A stretch of DNA of 64,000 nucleotides from Rhodoferax sp. (GCF_028715765.1 NZ_JAQURE010000001.1:62001-126000), one strand, 5' to 3'; positions 1 through 9,158 are shown, counted from the stretch's first letter. Notes: generated from the sequence alone by a model not told the origin. Made by a program: numbers and translations.

Positions 1-1561
1 CAATGCCCATGATGTAGGCCAACTGCTTGGCCGCTTCGGTTTTACCCACACCCGTGGGGCCGCTGAACAGGAATGAGCCAATCGGTTTGTCACCTTTACC
101 CAAGCCAGAACGAGACATCTTGACCGCAGAGGCCAATTTATCCAAGGCCTGATCTTGTCCAAACACCACGTTGCGCAGGTCGCGCTCCAGACTTTTAAGT
201 TTGCCGCGGTCATCGTTTGACACATTGGCTGGTGGAATGCGAGCAATCTTGGCCACTATTTCCTCAACCTCGGCTTTGGAAATGATTTTCTTGCGCTTGC
301 TGGGCGCCAAGATGCGTTGTGCCGCACCGGCCTCGTCAATCACATCAATCGCCTTGTCAGGCAAATGCCGGTCATTGATGTATTTGGCGCTCAACTCAGC
401 GGCAGCTTGCAATGCAGCCACGGCGTACTTGACGTTGTGGTGCTCTTCAAAGCGCGACTTCAGCCCTTTGAGGATTTCTACCGTTTCTTCCACTGTGGGT
501 TCGACCACATCCACCTTTTGGAAACGACGGCTCAGTGCAGCATCTTTTTCAAAAATGCCACGGTATTCTGTGAATGTGGTGGCGCCAATGCACTTGAGGG
601 CACCAGAACTCAACGCCGGCTTGAGCAGATTTGAAGCGTCCAGCGTGCCACCCGACGCAGCGCCAGCACCAATCAAGGTGTGAATCTCGTCAATGAACAA
701 AATGGTATTGGGCTTGTCTTTCATGGACTTCAGCACACCTTTGAGGCGTTGCTCAAAGTCACCACGGTATTTGGTACCCGCCAGCAGTGCCCCCATGTCA
801 AGCGAATAAACAATCGACTCTGCCAAAATTTCAGGCACAGCCTTTTGGGTGATGCGCCACGCCAGCCCCTCCGCGATGGCGGTTTTACCCACACCCGCTT
901 CGCCCACCAAAAGTGGGTTGTTTTTACGGCGACGGCACAAAATTTGAATCACTCGCTCCACTTCGTACTCGCGTCCTATCAGCGGATCAATCTTGCCGTC
1001 TTTGGCGAGCTGATTCAGATTTTGCGTGTATTGCTCAAGGGGTGAAGCTTTTTCATTTTTTTCAGCTGCCGCTTCTTCGGCATCAGCTGGTGCCTCGCCT
1101 GATTTCACGGGCTCAGGTGGATCACTCTTTTTGATGCCATGGGCAATGAAATTCACCACATCCAGCCGGGTCACGCCTTGCTGATGCAGGTAATAAACCG
1201 CATGCGAATCTTTTTCGCCAAAAATGGCCACCAGCACGTTGGCACCAGTGACTTCTTTTTTGCCACTGCCGGTGGACTGCACATGCATGATGGCACGCTG
1301 AATCACGCGCTGAAAACCCAGCGTAGGCTGGGTGTCAACGTCATCACTGCCCGCCACTTGCGGGGTATTGTCTTTGATGAAAGTGAGCAATGATTTGCGC
1401 AAATCATCCATATTGGCTGAGCAAGCGCGCAGCACTTCGGCCGCACTGGGGTTGTCCAGCAAGGCTTGCAACAAATGCTCTACGGTGATGAATTCGTGGC
1501 GCTGTTGACGCGCCTCCACAAATGCCATGTGAAGGCTGACTTCCAGTTCTTGGGCAATCAT
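1..1561 (-). CDS. clpA: ATP-dependent Clp protease ATP-binding subunit ClpA (3' part outside window)
   Basis: AAA+ unfoldase that feeds substrates into ClpP; with ClpS it handles N-degron substrates in the cytoplasm. Reading the minus strand from the ATG at 1561 gives [14 protein letters not shown], the usual ClpA N-domain start, followed by the double Clp-N repeat (about residues 1-140). The first AAA module has Walker A GEAGVGKT near residue 219 and the Walker B/sensor stretch [14 protein letters not shown]. The second Walker A, GPTGVGKT, lies near residue 500, just before the window edge, so about 520 of an expected 750-odd residues are visible. The gene lies downstream of clpS in the same direction, the classical clpS-clpA order. 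Family assignment is secure; only the left end is missing. Confidence 0.96.
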   Translation of the reverse strand, partial: MIAQELEVSLHMAFVEARQQRHEFITVEHLLQALLDNPSAAEVLRACSANMDDLRKSLLTFIKDNTPQVAGSDDVDTQPTLGFQRVIQRAIMHVQSTGSGKKEVTGANVLVAIFGEKDSHAVYYLHQQGVTRLDVVNFIAHGIKKSDPPEPVKSGEAPADAEEAAAEKNEKASPLEQYTQNLNQLAKDGKIDPLIGREYEVERVIQILCRRRKNNPLLVGEAGVGKTAIAEGLAWRITQKAVPEILAESIVYSLDMGALLAGTKYRGDFEQRLKGVLKSMKDKPNTILFIDEIHTLIGAGAASGGTLDASNLLKPALSSGALKCIGATTFTEYRGIFEKDAALSRRFQKVDVVEPTVEETVEILKGLKSRFEEHHNVKYAVAALQAAAELSAKYINDRHLPDKAIDVIDEAGAAQRILAPSKRKKIISKAEVEEIVAKIARIPPANVSNDDRGKLKSLERDLRNVVFGQDQALDKLASAVKMSRSGLGKGDKPIGSFLFSGPTGVGKTEAAKQLAYIMGI

Positions 1562-1603
1562 GGTGTTCCTTTGGATAGCTTTGGGTTGGGAGTTGACTGT
1601 AAT

Positions 1604-1619
1604 CTGATTTAAAAATCAG
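1604..1619. repeat. Short perfect palindrome between clpS and clpA
   Basis: CTGATTT-AA-AAATCAG is a perfect inverted repeat with 7 bp arms in the gap between clpS and clpA. It could be an operator or a weak hairpin in a clpSA transcript. There is no T-tract on the minus strand strong enough to call it a terminator. Confidence 0.3.
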
Positions 1620-1645
1620 TTCAGCATGAATGGAATACAGGGGCT

Positions 1646-2008
1646 TCAGGTCGGCACCGGCTCACTCACGCACTGCAAAGGATGACCGGCTTTTTGTGCC
1701 GCATCCATGACTTGATCGACCTTGGTGGCCGCCACGTCACGCGAATACACGCCACACACACCTTTGCCGTCTATGTGAATTTGCAGCATGATTTGCGTGG
1801 CGGTTTCAAGGTCTTTGGAGAAAAATTCTTGAATGACCATCACCACAAATTCCATGGGGGTGTAGTCGTCGTTGAGCATGACCACTTGGTACATCGACGG
1901 GGGGCGGGTTTTTTGGGTGCGCCGTTCCAGCACTACCGTGCCGTCGCCATCATCCTCTTGCACACGGGGTGCAATAGGGGTGGATTTTTTTGGGGTTTTG
2001 GTTGCCAT
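1646..2008 (-). CDS. clpS: ATP-dependent Clp protease adaptor ClpS
   Basis: Adaptor that binds N-degron substrates and delivers them to ClpA. The 120 aa product has a disordered N-terminal tail (about 1-38, basic and Pro-rich) and the ClpS core starting at [17 protein letters not shown], the family signature containing the substrate-pocket Asn-Asp-Asp. The tail is a little longer than in E. coli ClpS (106 aa). It sits 84 bp upstream of clpA on the same strand, supporting co-function. The start at 2008 is the only sensible ATG before the core. Confidence 0.97.
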   Translation of the reverse strand: MATKTPKKSTPIAPRVQEDDGDGTVVLERRTQKTRPPSMYQVVMLNDDYTPMEFVVMVIQEFFSKDLETATQIMLQIHIDGKGVCGVYSRDVAATKVDQVMDAAQKAGHPLQCVSEPVPT

Positions 2009-2089
2009 TAGGTCATTTTATCTGGCACGCATGGAGCAAGCGACATGCTTTCACAGTTGGTGCTGCCTGATCTAAATTCAAGTGAGTCT

Positions 2090-3061
2090 TCAACCATGTG
2101 CCTCAAGGGCCTTGTGCTGCGCTGCCAACCAAAGCGCCACATCATGCGGTTGGTGAAAGGTGCGCACCGCCATGAAAGCCGCTTGCGCCTGCGGGTCAAC
2201 ACGGCGCAGCAGATTCAACCACTGCTTGAGTCGGCCAGTTTGCTGCTCTTTGTCCAAATGCTGCACCACCAACTGCCAAAACTGATCAAGCAGTGCCAAC
2301 AACGCTGGCCAACTCAACGCCACCGGTGTGACATGACCCGCATCATGGGCCCGAATGGCCAACGCCAGCGCCGGGTTGGCCACCATGCCACGCCCCAACA
2401 TCAAGCGCTGACAGCCTGAAACCTCGCGGCAGCGCAGGGCATCGGCCACAGACCAGATTTCACCGTTGGCAATCAATGGTAATTGCACCACCGCGCCAAT
2501 GTCGGCAATGCGGTGCCAATATGCAGGCGGGCGGTAACCGTCTTGTTTGGTGCGGGCGTGCACCACGATCTCGCTGGCGCCCCCCGCCTCAATGGCCAAC
2601 GCACAAGCCTCGGCGCGGCGGTCGTCATGCAAGCCCAATCGCATCTTGGCCGACACCGGCACCTGCGCAGGCACCGCCTGGCGCACCGCCGACACAATGG
2701 CAAACAGCATCTCGGGCTCGTCCAGCAATGCAGAGCCCCCGCGGTGCCGGTTCACCACAGGCGACGGGCAGCCAAAATTCAAGTCAATTCCCTCAGCGCC
2801 AAGCCCAGCCAAACAAGCTGCGTTGTCAGCCAAACACTGTGGGTCTGAACCCAACAATTGCGGCCGCACCGCCACCCCTGAGGTTGTTTTGCTGCCCTGC
2901 AACAACTCAGGCACACAGCGCACAAACACACGCTCAGGCAGCAAGGTATCGTTGATGCGAATGAACTCAGACACGCACCTGTCCACGCCACCGACACGGG
3001 TCAAAATGTCTCTAAGTACAAAATCCAGCAGCCCTTCCATGGGCGCAAGCAGCAAAGTCAT
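2090..3061 (-). CDS. dusC: tRNA-dihydrouridine(16) synthase DusC
   Basis: FMN-dependent enzyme reducing uridine to dihydrouridine in the tRNA D-loop. The protein starts MTLLLAPMEGLLD, the normal Dus N-terminus. The catalytic cysteine in LNFGCPSP falls at residue 98, the position known for E. coli DusC. A later motif, VVHARTKQDGY, holds the FMN/tRNA-binding HAR. An in-frame extension to 3178 exists but is not Dus-like, so I chose the ATG at 3061 (323 aa, the family length). It is divergent from the SRPBCC gene. DusC rather than DusA/B is inferred from length and the HARTKQDGY/RTF style of motifs. Confidence 0.9.
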   Translation of the reverse strand: MTLLLAPMEGLLDFVLRDILTRVGGVDRCVSEFIRINDTLLPERVFVRCVPELLQGSKTTSGVAVRPQLLGSDPQCLADNAACLAGLGAEGIDLNFGCPSPVVNRHRGGSALLDEPEMLFAIVSAVRQAVPAQVPVSAKMRLGLHDDRRAEACALAIEAGGASEIVVHARTKQDGYRPPAYWHRIADIGAVVQLPLIANGEIWSVADALRCREVSGCQRLMLGRGMVANPALALAIRAHDAGHVTPVALSWPALLALLDQFWQLVVQHLDKEQQTGRLKQWLNLLRRVDPQAQAAFMAVRTFHQPHDVALWLAAQHKALEAHG

Positions 3062-3178
3062 GAGGGGTTTTATGATGAGGGTGAGCCGAGTAGTGTGACG
3101 CTTTTGCTTGGCTTGGGCAGCCCCACCGAAAGCGCGCTGTACCCGCTTGCCCGACAAACAACATTTGGAGACACACAC

Positions 3179-3649
3179 ATGGCCATCACCGTGAACATCG
3201 ATCTAGGTTATGAACTCAACGTCAAGGCAGATTTTGAGACTGTTTTTGCAGTACTCAGCAACGTGCCTCAATCAGCCAGTTTTTTCCCCAAAGTAGACCA
3301 GCTCACCGACCTCGGTGAGGGCGTCTACCGCTGGGAAATGGAAAAAATTGGGCTGGCACAGGTGAATTTGCAAACCGTTTACGCTTGCAAATACACCAGC
3401 GACAAAACCAAAGGCTCGGTCGTCTGGACGCCGGTCAAAGGTGAAGGAAATGCCTTGGTGTCGGGCAGCTGGAAAATCACCGACAAAAAGAAATCCACCC
3501 ACTTGGTCTTTAAATCCAAAGGTGAGCTCACCCTGCCCTTGCCTGGTTTGATGAAAATGGTGGTGGCTCCTGTGGTGGGATCAGAATTTGAAAAAATGGT
3601 CGAGCTCTATTTAGACAAGCTCACAGCACATTTTGGCGGCGAAGTCTAA
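3179..3649 (+). CDS. SRPBCC-family protein (polyketide cyclase/START-like)
   Basis: A 156 aa cytosolic protein with the helix-grip pattern of the SRPBCC superfamily: N-terminal strand MAITVNIDLGYELNV, then FETVFAVLSNVPQSASFFPKVDQL, alternating strands, and a long C-terminal helix (EFEKMVELYLDKLTAHF). Members bind hydrophobic ligands or take part in membrane-lipid or quinone-related steps. Nothing here fixes a substrate. The ATG at 3179 follows GGAGACACACAC with an SD at good spacing. A longer in-frame extension upstream overlaps the divergent dusC promoter region and is not used. Confidence 0.75.
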   Translation: MAITVNIDLGYELNVKADFETVFAVLSNVPQSASFFPKVDQLTDLGEGVYRWEMEKIGLAQVNLQTVYACKYTSDKTKGSVVWTPVKGEGNALVSGSWKITDKKKSTHLVFKSKGELTLPLPGLMKMVVAPVVGSEFEKMVELYLDKLTAHFGGEV

Positions 3650-3679
3650 AGCCTCGCAGCAGCATTTAATTTGCTTCAA

Positions 3680-3720
3680 ATATAATAGCTATTAGCGCTT
3701 ATATAACAAGCGCTAGAGCA
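3680..3720. repeat. Dispersed Comamonadaceae-type palindromic repeat
   Basis: Contains TAGCGCTT-ATATAAC-AAGCGCTA (3693-3714), a perfect 8 bp-arm hairpin, followed by GAGCA. It lies between two converging genes and may act as a bidirectional terminator. It belongs to the repeat family also seen near 5361, 9021, 27041, 40575 and 46517. Confidence 0.6.
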
Positions 3721-3729
3721 CTAAAAGGC

Positions 3730-4656
3730 TTACAAAAATTTGGCTTTCACGCGCTGTACCAAAGTCACCGTGGCCAAAGCCAAACCACCAGCTACCACGC
3801 CCACACCCGCGCTCAACCCCAGCGACACCACCGCGCCCAGCATGCCAGGCAGGGTTGCGCTGATGTGCTCAATGCCCTGCCCCAGCGTGTGCCAACCATG
3901 CGCCAAAATACCGCCACCCACCAAAAACATGGCAGCGGTGCCCACCACAGTCAGGGTTTTCATCAACACCGGGGCGGCACGCAGCAAACCGCGGCCAAGC
4001 GCTTGCTGAAAATTTGCCCCCACGCTGGACGACCGTTGGCTCAGGTAAAGCCCCAGGTCATCAATCTTGACAATGCCAGCCACCAGCCCGTACACGCCCA
4101 ACGTCATCAGTACCGCCACGCCACTGAGCACACTCAATTGCGTCAAAAACGAACTGGTAGCCACTGTGCCCAGCGTGATGACAATGATCTCGGTTGACAA
4201 AATAAAGTCGGTGCGAACCGCGCCTTTGATCTTGTCTTTTTCAAAAGCCACCAGGTCGGTGGCCTCATCACTCAGCGCTTTGACCAGCTCTGCATGCTCA
4301 TTGGCTTGCTCTTGGGTGCTGTGCAGCAGCTTGTGAGCGACTTTCTCAAACCCCTCAAAACACAAAAACAGCCCACCTGCCATCAGCAGCGGTGTGATTG
4401 ACCAAGGAGCCACGGCATTGAGCAGCAAGGCACCAGGCACCAAAATGGCCTTGTTGACCAAAGACCCCTTGCACACCGCCCACACCACAGGCAGCTCACG
4501 GTCGGCAGTCAGCCCGGTCACCTGCTGGGCATTCAGCGCCAAGTCGTCACCCAACACCCCTGCGGTCTTTTTAGCCGCCACCTTGGTCAGCAAAGCCACA
4601 TCGTCCAGCACCGTGGCGATGTCGTCCAACAGCAGCAACAAACTTCCAGCCATCAC
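3730..4656 (-). CDS. DUF808 family inner-membrane protein (YedI-like)
   Basis: A 308 aa polytopic membrane protein. The start MMAGSLLLLLDDIATVLDDV and the stretch KVAAKKTAGVLGDDLALNAQ are signatures of the DUF808/YedI family. Several hydrophobic segments follow (around residues 70-105, 155-200 and 230-300). The family's biochemical role is not established. It converges with the SRPBCC gene and lies 27 bp downstream of the acetyltransferase gene on the same strand, so they may be co-transcribed. Either of the two tandem ATGs could be used. Confidence 0.88.
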   Translation of the reverse strand: MMAGSLLLLLDDIATVLDDVALLTKVAAKKTAGVLGDDLALNAQQVTGLTADRELPVVWAVCKGSLVNKAILVPGALLLNAVAPWSITPLLMAGGLFLCFEGFEKVAHKLLHSTQEQANEHAELVKALSDEATDLVAFEKDKIKGAVRTDFILSTEIIVITLGTVATSSFLTQLSVLSGVAVLMTLGVYGLVAGIVKIDDLGLYLSQRSSSVGANFQQALGRGLLRAAPVLMKTLTVVGTAAMFLVGGGILAHGWHTLGQGIEHISATLPGMLGAVVSLGLSAGVGVVAGGLALATVTLVQRVKAKFL

Positions 4657-4683
4657 AGACCCCTTGAAAAAACCGGCGACATG

Positions 4684-5214
4684 TCAGCTCAAATCGCGCT
4701 TGAAGCGAATTTCTTCCAGCCGGGTCAGCCCCACCAGCACGGTTTTGATGCTGGTCATTTCGCGCTTGAAGCCAGCCATGTCAAAAAACCGCAAGGCACG
4801 CTCATAACCCAATGGCACCCAAGCGGTGACCTTGGTGCAGCCTTCATCTTGCAACCCTTCGCAAGCAGCGTCCCACAGCGCCAGCCCCACACCCTGCCCC
4901 CAGTGGCTGGGGTGCGCGTACAAAGACCAAATCTCACCCATGGTGGCCGGGGTTTTGGGGTCACGCGAGCGGTCAAACCCCACAAAACCCATCACCTCAG
5001 CGCCTTTCACGGCCACCACCACTTGGGGGTCGGCAAACTCAATGGCTTCGCGCCAATAGGCCTGGCTTTTTTTCAGGCTGTCAAACTCTGGCATGGCTTC
5101 GCCGGGAAACTGCGCCTTGAAGGCGGCCTGGCTGGCAGCGGCTTGAATTTGGGCAATGGCTTGGGCATCGCGCTCTTTGGCGGGCCGCACTTGAATGGTT
5201 GAAAATTCTGTCAT
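4684..5214 (-). CDS. GNAT family N-acetyltransferase
   Basis: A 176 aa protein of the GCN5-related acetyltransferase fold, which moves an acetyl group from acetyl-CoA to an amine. The core shows VGFVGFDRSRDP (beta4), YAHPSHWGQGVGLALWDAA (the acetyl-CoA pyrophosphate loop Q/R-x-x-G-x-G/A, here WGQGVG) and a C-terminal YERALRFFDMAGFKR, typical of the family. Start chosen at MTEFSTIQVRPAKERD; the in-frame extension to 5283 is not GNAT-like. The substrate is unknown. Confidence 0.87.
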   Translation of the reverse strand: MTEFSTIQVRPAKERDAQAIAQIQAAASQAAFKAQFPGEAMPEFDSLKKSQAYWREAIEFADPQVVVAVKGAEVMGFVGFDRSRDPKTPATMGEIWSLYAHPSHWGQGVGLALWDAACEGLQDEGCTKVTAWVPLGYERALRFFDMAGFKREMTSIKTVLVGLTRLEEIRFKRDLS

Positions 5215-5360
5215 AAAAAGTAGAAAGTACCGGTTGGCAGACGCTGCAGTCAGTGCTGGCTGGTGAAGCCACCAACCCGGCAAGTGTCAAAAAAGAGCTG
5301 CATTGTCGCAGCCAGCCTGGGCGCAAACTGCAACACCTGGTTGGCTGGAAAATTTAACAA

Positions 5361-5412
5361 TAAAATAGACCTCTAGCGCTTATGGATATTGCGTAAGTAG
5401 CTTCTATTTTAA
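5361..5412. repeat. Dispersed Comamonadaceae-type repeat, diverged copy
   Basis: CTCTAGCGCTTATGGATATTGC followed by GTAAGTAGCTTCTATTTTAATAGCT resembles the repeat at 3680-3720 in reverse orientation. It sits between the acetyltransferase gene and the 3' end of the dehydrogenase gene. Confidence 0.45.
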
Positions 5413-6257
5413 TAGCTGTAAACGCCCTGCCCGGTTTTGCGCCCCAGGTAGCCAGCAGCCACCATCTCTTTGAGCAACGGGCAAGCGCGGTATTTGCTGT
5501 CGCCAAATTCTTGCAAATACACGTCCATCACCGCCAGGCACACATCCAGCCCCACCATGTCGGCCAGCGCCAGCGGCCCAATGGGTTGGTTGCAACCCAG
5601 TTTCATGCCGTTATCAATGTCCTCAGGCGTGGCCAAACCTTCGGCCAGCACAAAAAAAGCCTCGTTGATCATGGGCACCAAAATCCGGTTCACCACAAAA
5701 CCCGGTGCATTTTTGACCGTGATGGGTGTCTTGCCCAGTTGGGTGGCCATGGCATGCACGGCGGCGTGGGTGGCGTCACTGGTTTGCAGGCCACGAATGA
5801 TCTCAACCAGCGCCATCATCGGTACCGGGTTGAAAAAATGCATGCCAATGAACCGGTCAGCCCGCCCGGTGACAGCGGCCAGCTTGGTGATGGAGATAGA
5901 CGACGTGTTGGTGGCCACAATGACCTCTGGCGCCAGCATGTCGTCAAGCTGTTTGACAATTTTGACCTTGAGGTCAAAGTTTTCGGTGGCGGCTTCAATC
6001 ACCAGTTGCGCGCCAGTCAGGTCACCATAGTGCGTGCAGCCTTTGATGCGCGCCAGGGCAGCAGCTTTGTCGGCAGCGGTGATTTTTTCTTTTTTCAGCA
6101 GCCGGTCCAAGCTGCCAGACACTGCCGCAATGCCTTTGTTCACCGCAGCCTCTGAAATATCGACCATCACCACATTCAGCCCGCTGACAGCGCAGGCCTG
6201 CGCAATGCCGTTGCCCATGGTGCCCGCACCCACAATACCCACTGTTGAAATCATCAT
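5409..6257 (-). CDS. hbd: 3-hydroxybutyryl-CoA dehydrogenase
   Basis: NAD(P)-dependent oxidation/reduction of 3-hydroxyacyl-CoA. The 282 aa protein has an N-terminal Rossmann motif GIVGAGTMGNGIAQ (residues 7-20), the catalytic-region motif NTSSISIT, and GMHFFNPVPMMALVEII bearing the catalytic His. The C-terminal helical domain has NRILVPMINEAF and a final GRKTGQGVYSY. Length and single-domain layout fit the short-chain 3-hydroxybutyryl-CoA dehydrogenases rather than the larger PaaH at 43.1 kb. It stands alone between rocF and the GNAT gene. It could act in PHB/butanoate metabolism or as a second paa dehydrogenase; the sequence alone cannot decide. Confidence 0.93.
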   Translation of the reverse strand: MMISTVGIVGAGTMGNGIAQACAVSGLNVVMVDISEAAVNKGIAAVSGSLDRLLKKEKITAADKAAALARIKGCTHYGDLTGAQLVIEAATENFDLKVKIVKQLDDMLAPEVIVATNTSSISITKLAAVTGRADRFIGMHFFNPVPMMALVEIIRGLQTSDATHAAVHAMATQLGKTPITVKNAPGFVVNRILVPMINEAFFVLAEGLATPEDIDNGMKLGCNQPIGPLALADMVGLDVCLAVMDVYLQEFGDSKYRACPLLKEMVAAGYLGRKTGQGVYSY

Positions 6258-6354
6258 TTGAGAAGCTCCTTGTGAAATAAGCGGGTGATGTTAGCGGCAC
6301 GGGCTGAGCCAAAGCTGTCACACACCAACGCACTTGCGCGAATCACTGAACGGG

Positions 6355-7326
6355 TTAGAGGCTATGGGGTTGCAAAGCCGTGCGCATCAAGGTACTTTTG
6401 CCAAACAGGCTCTCAATCAAGTCCACCGCCAGCTCGGCGGTCTGGTTGTGCACATCCAGCGCCGGATTGAGTTCTACCAGGTCCAGCGATGCAAGGCGAC
6501 CGGTGTCGGCAATCATCTCCATGCACAGCTGCGCCTCGCGGTAGGTCGGGCCGCCGCGGACGGTGGTGCCCACGCCAGGGGCAATCGCCGGGTCGAGAAA
6601 ATCAACATCCAAACTGACGTGCAAATGGGTGTTGGCATCCACCAGAGCCAACGCCAGTTCCATGGCGTGGCGCATGCCCATCTCGTCAATAAAACGCATG
6701 TCAAACACCTCAATGCCCATGTCATGCACCAGACGCTTTTCACCGGCATCCACACTGCGAATGCCAATCTGGCGAATCTGTTTGGGCAAGAGCGCCGGCA
6801 CATGGCCACCGATCTCAATCAACGCCTGCGGGCCATGGCCGCACAGGCAAGCCACCGGCATGCCATGGATGTTGCCGCTGGGCGTCAAGGTGGCGGTATT
6901 GAAATCGGCATGCGCATCAAACCACAAGACCCGCAGTTTCTTGCCTTGGCCGCGGCAGTGCCGTGCCACCGCGCTGATGGAGCCAATGGCCAGGCAATGG
7001 TCGCCACCGAGCATGATGGGCAACTGCCCGGCTTGCAGTTCAGCGTACATGGCGTCATGCAGCAACTGGTTCCACTGCACCACTTGGGGCAGATGGCGAA
7101 AGCCGTCAACCGCAGCTTGCCACGGGTTGGCCGGACCTTGCAGGTTGCCACAGTCTTTGACAGTCAAACCCAAGTGCGCCAGCGCCTGCGCCAGGCCGGC
7201 AACCCGCAGCGCCTCGGGTCCCATGCGGGCTCCCAGCGTACCGGCGCCAATGTCGGTGGGAACGCCAATCAGACTGACATTGGCCAGGGCGTGGCTGGCT
7301 TTGGGGATAAGTGGGCGGGTGTTCAT
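6355..7326 (-). CDS. rocF: Arginase (ureohydrolase family)
   Basis: Hydrolyses L-arginine to ornithine and urea in the cytoplasm. All binuclear Mn ligands are visible in the 323 aa product: H110 in MLGGDHCLAIG, D137/H139/D141 in WFDAHADFNT, and D240/D242 in SLDVDFLDP. Agmatinase is a less likely alternative; the adjoining ornithine cyclodeaminase argues for arginase. The gene starts inside the end of the cyclodeaminase gene (ATGA overlap 7323-7326), so the two are translationally coupled and define an arginine to ornithine to proline route. Confidence 0.93.
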   Translation of the reverse strand: MNTRPLIPKASHALANVSLIGVPTDIGAGTLGARMGPEALRVAGLAQALAHLGLTVKDCGNLQGPANPWQAAVDGFRHLPQVVQWNQLLHDAMYAELQAGQLPIMLGGDHCLAIGSISAVARHCRGQGKKLRVLWFDAHADFNTATLTPSGNIHGMPVACLCGHGPQALIEIGGHVPALLPKQIRQIGIRSVDAGEKRLVHDMGIEVFDMRFIDEMGMRHAMELALALVDANTHLHVSLDVDFLDPAIAPGVGTTVRGGPTYREAQLCMEMIADTGRLASLDLVELNPALDVHNQTAELAVDLIESLFGKSTLMRTALQPHSL

Positions 7327-8450
7327 GCGGCCAATGCTAGCGCGGCTTGAGCCAGATCATGGGTGCGAGGGTTTGACGGCTTCGCGGCGCTGGTCGAAGT
7401 GGCCGCCGGGCGAATCAGGCTAAACAGGTCTTTGGGGTCAGCCAGTTCGGGCAGCAGCGACAGCTTTTGCCCCAGACCTGCCTGCGCCGCCACATCGCGC
7501 AGGTAGCGCAGCACAGAATAGTCTTCCAGCGCAAAACCAACCGAGTCAAACAGCGTGATCTGAGCCTCTGACGTGCGCCCCGGCGCCTCGCCACGCAGCA
7601 CTTGCCAGAGCTCGGTCACGGCAAAGTCAGGCGGCAGCTGCTGCAAGTCGCCTTCAATGCGGGTTTGCGGCTCGTACTGAACAAACACACTGGCCGCGCG
7701 CAGCACATCGGGGTGCAGCTCGGTCTTGCCTGGGCAGTCGCCACCGACACCGTTGATGTGCATGCCAGGCTCGATCAGCTCGGGCGTCAAAATGGTGGCA
7801 TTGGTCTTGTCAGCCGTCACCGTGGTCACGATGTCCGCACCGCGCACAACCTGCGCAATGCTGTTGCAAACGATCAAACGCAACCCGGTGCCTTGCAGAT
7901 TGCGCATGAGTTTGGCCGTTGCCAAGGCGTCGGTGTCAAACAACCGAATTTCCTCAATACCCAGCAAATGCTGGAAGGCCAGTGCCTGAAATTCCGCCTG
8001 CGCACCGTTGCCAATCAGCGCCATGCTTTTGCTGTTGGGGCGCGCCAGCGCGCGGGCTGCGACGGCCGACATGGCCGCGGTGCGCAAGGCGGTGCTGAGC
8101 GTCAGCTCGCTGAGCAGCAGCGGAATGCCGGTGGCCACATCAGCCAGCACGCCAAAAGCCATCACGGTGGGCAGCCCCAGGCGCGTGTTCTTGGGGTGGC
8201 CGTTGACGTATTTGAAGGCATAGGTGGTGGCGTCTGAAATTGGCATCAGCTCGATCACGCCGTCCGTTGAATGACTGGCCACACGGGCGCATTTGTCAAA
8301 GTCTTGCCAGCGCCGGTAATCAATCGCAATGTAGTCCGCCAGGCGGCGCAAGGTGGTGGCCGTGCCAGCTTTGGCGACCAGCGTGGCAACGTCCTGGACG
8401 CTTAAAAATTGGGTTTGTGTGGGTGGTTGACTGAGGGCTGGGTTTTTCAT
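7323..8450 (-). CDS. ocd: Ornithine cyclodeaminase
   Basis: NAD-dependent conversion of ornithine to proline and ammonia (OCD/mu-crystallin family). The 375 aa protein shows a FKYVNGHPKNTRLGLPTVMA substrate-region motif, the Rossmann GNGAQAEFQALAF nucleotide-binding site and the NGVGGDCPGKTEL motif with the catalytic Asp. The ATG at 8450 is preceded by GGAG at about 8 nt, and is preferred to an upstream ATG at 8495 that lies in the operator region. It is the first gene of a two-gene operon with arginase, divergent from an AsnC-type regulator. Confidence 0.93.
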   Translation of the reverse strand: MKNPALSQPPTQTQFLSVQDVATLVAKAGTATTLRRLADYIAIDYRRWQDFDKCARVASHSTDGVIELMPISDATTYAFKYVNGHPKNTRLGLPTVMAFGVLADVATGIPLLLSELTLSTALRTAAMSAVAARALARPNSKSMALIGNGAQAEFQALAFQHLLGIEEIRLFDTDALATAKLMRNLQGTGLRLIVCNSIAQVVRGADIVTTVTADKTNATILTPELIEPGMHINGVGGDCPGKTELHPDVLRAASVFVQYEPQTRIEGDLQQLPPDFAVTELWQVLRGEAPGRTSEAQITLFDSVGFALEDYSVLRYLRDVAAQAGLGQKLSLLPELADPKDLFSLIRPAATSTSAAKPSNPRTHDLAQAALALAA

Positions 8451-8494
8451 GGTGTGTGTCTCCAATGCAGTAGCAGCAGTGTCTCCAATGGGCA

Positions 8495-8512
8495 TGCCAA
8501 TGTAAATTGGCA
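8495..8512. promoter_or_regulatory. Perfect palindrome, candidate Lrp/AsnC operator
   Basis: TGCCAAT-GTAA-ATTGGCA is an 18 bp inverted repeat with perfect 7 bp arms in the divergent ocd/AsnC intergenic region, 45 bp upstream of the ocd start. A shorter relative, TGCCA-AAA-TGGCA, lies at 8560-8572 just before the regulator's start codon. Related half-sites at both ends suggest that the regulator controls both the catabolic operon and itself. Confidence 0.55.
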
Positions 8513-8559
8513 GTTCTGTTGGCTTTATGGCAAAAAACTACCATTTAGTCATACCCAGG

Positions 8560-8572
8560 TGCCAAAATGGCA
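8560..8572. promoter_or_regulatory. Second TGCCA/TGGCA palindrome at the regulator start
   Basis: TGCCA-AAA-TGGCA ends 2 nt before the ATG at 8575 and shares its half-site with the palindrome at 8495-8512. Binding here would block initiation of the regulator gene, consistent with autoregulation. This is inferred from position and repeat sharing only. Confidence 0.4.
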
Positions 8573-8574
8573 AT

Positions 8575-9000
8575 ATGGATGCTACAGATCAACAACTGCT
8601 GTCACTTTTGCGCAAAGACGCCCGCACCAGTGTGGCCACCTTGGCCAGTAAATTGGGTGTGTCGCGGGGCACGGTCAGCAACCGCATCACCAAGCTTGAA
8701 GACGCGGGCATCATCGTCGGCTATACCGTGCGTTTGCGCCCGGAGGCAGAGCCCAACGAGATCAGCGCCTGGATGAGCGTGGCCGTGGCGGGCAACGAGA
8801 CCCGCGCCGTGATTGCCAGCCTGCTCGGCGAACCCGGTGTGGCCTGCCTGCACGACACCAATGGCCGCTGGGACTTGCTGGCCGAACTGCGCGCTGCCAA
8901 TTTGGCCGAGCTGTCCCATGTGCTGGAGCGCATCCGGCTCATTCGTGGCATCAGCAGCACCGAGACCAGCATCCATCTGGAAACCTATCGCCTGGCGTGA
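8575..9000 (+). CDS. Lrp/AsnC family transcriptional regulator
   Basis: A 141 aa DNA-binding regulator. The N-terminal winged HTH starts MDATDQQLLSLLRKDARTS and has recognition-helix region KLGVSRGTVSNRITKLE. The C-terminal RAM/AsnC effector domain follows from about residue 65 (SAWMSVAVAGNE, GRWDLLAELRAANLAEL). A 16-codon in-frame extension to 8527 is rejected because Lrp proteins begin at LDxxDxxLL. The gene is divergent from ocd-rocF, so it most probably regulates arginine/ornithine breakdown, with an amino acid as ligand. Confidence 0.9.
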   Translation: MDATDQQLLSLLRKDARTSVATLASKLGVSRGTVSNRITKLEDAGIIVGYTVRLRPEAEPNEISAWMSVAVAGNETRAVIASLLGEPGVACLHDTNGRWDLLAELRAANLAELSHVLERIRLIRGISSTETSIHLETYRLA

Positions 9001-9020
9001 CCGGCCTAGGTTAATTTTTT

Positions 9021-9078
9021 TCATAGCTGCCCACGCTTACACAGCAAGGGCTAGAGCCTGATTTCTTATAAATTTTTG
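9021..9078. repeat. Dispersed Comamonadaceae-type repeat
   Basis: TCATAGCTGCCCACGCTTAC followed by ACAGCAAGGGCTAGAGCCTGATTT is one of the clearest copies of the repeat. It lies between the converging AsnC regulator and the YidB-like gene. It is the best intergenic match to the intragenic copies in aceF and lpdA. Confidence 0.6.
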
Positions 9079-9158
9079 AATTTTTTGGTGCTGCGGCTGA
9101 AGGCTCAGCGCTCAAGTGGGTGCACAAGCGTGCAAAAACGCTTGTGCCCAATGGCAGT

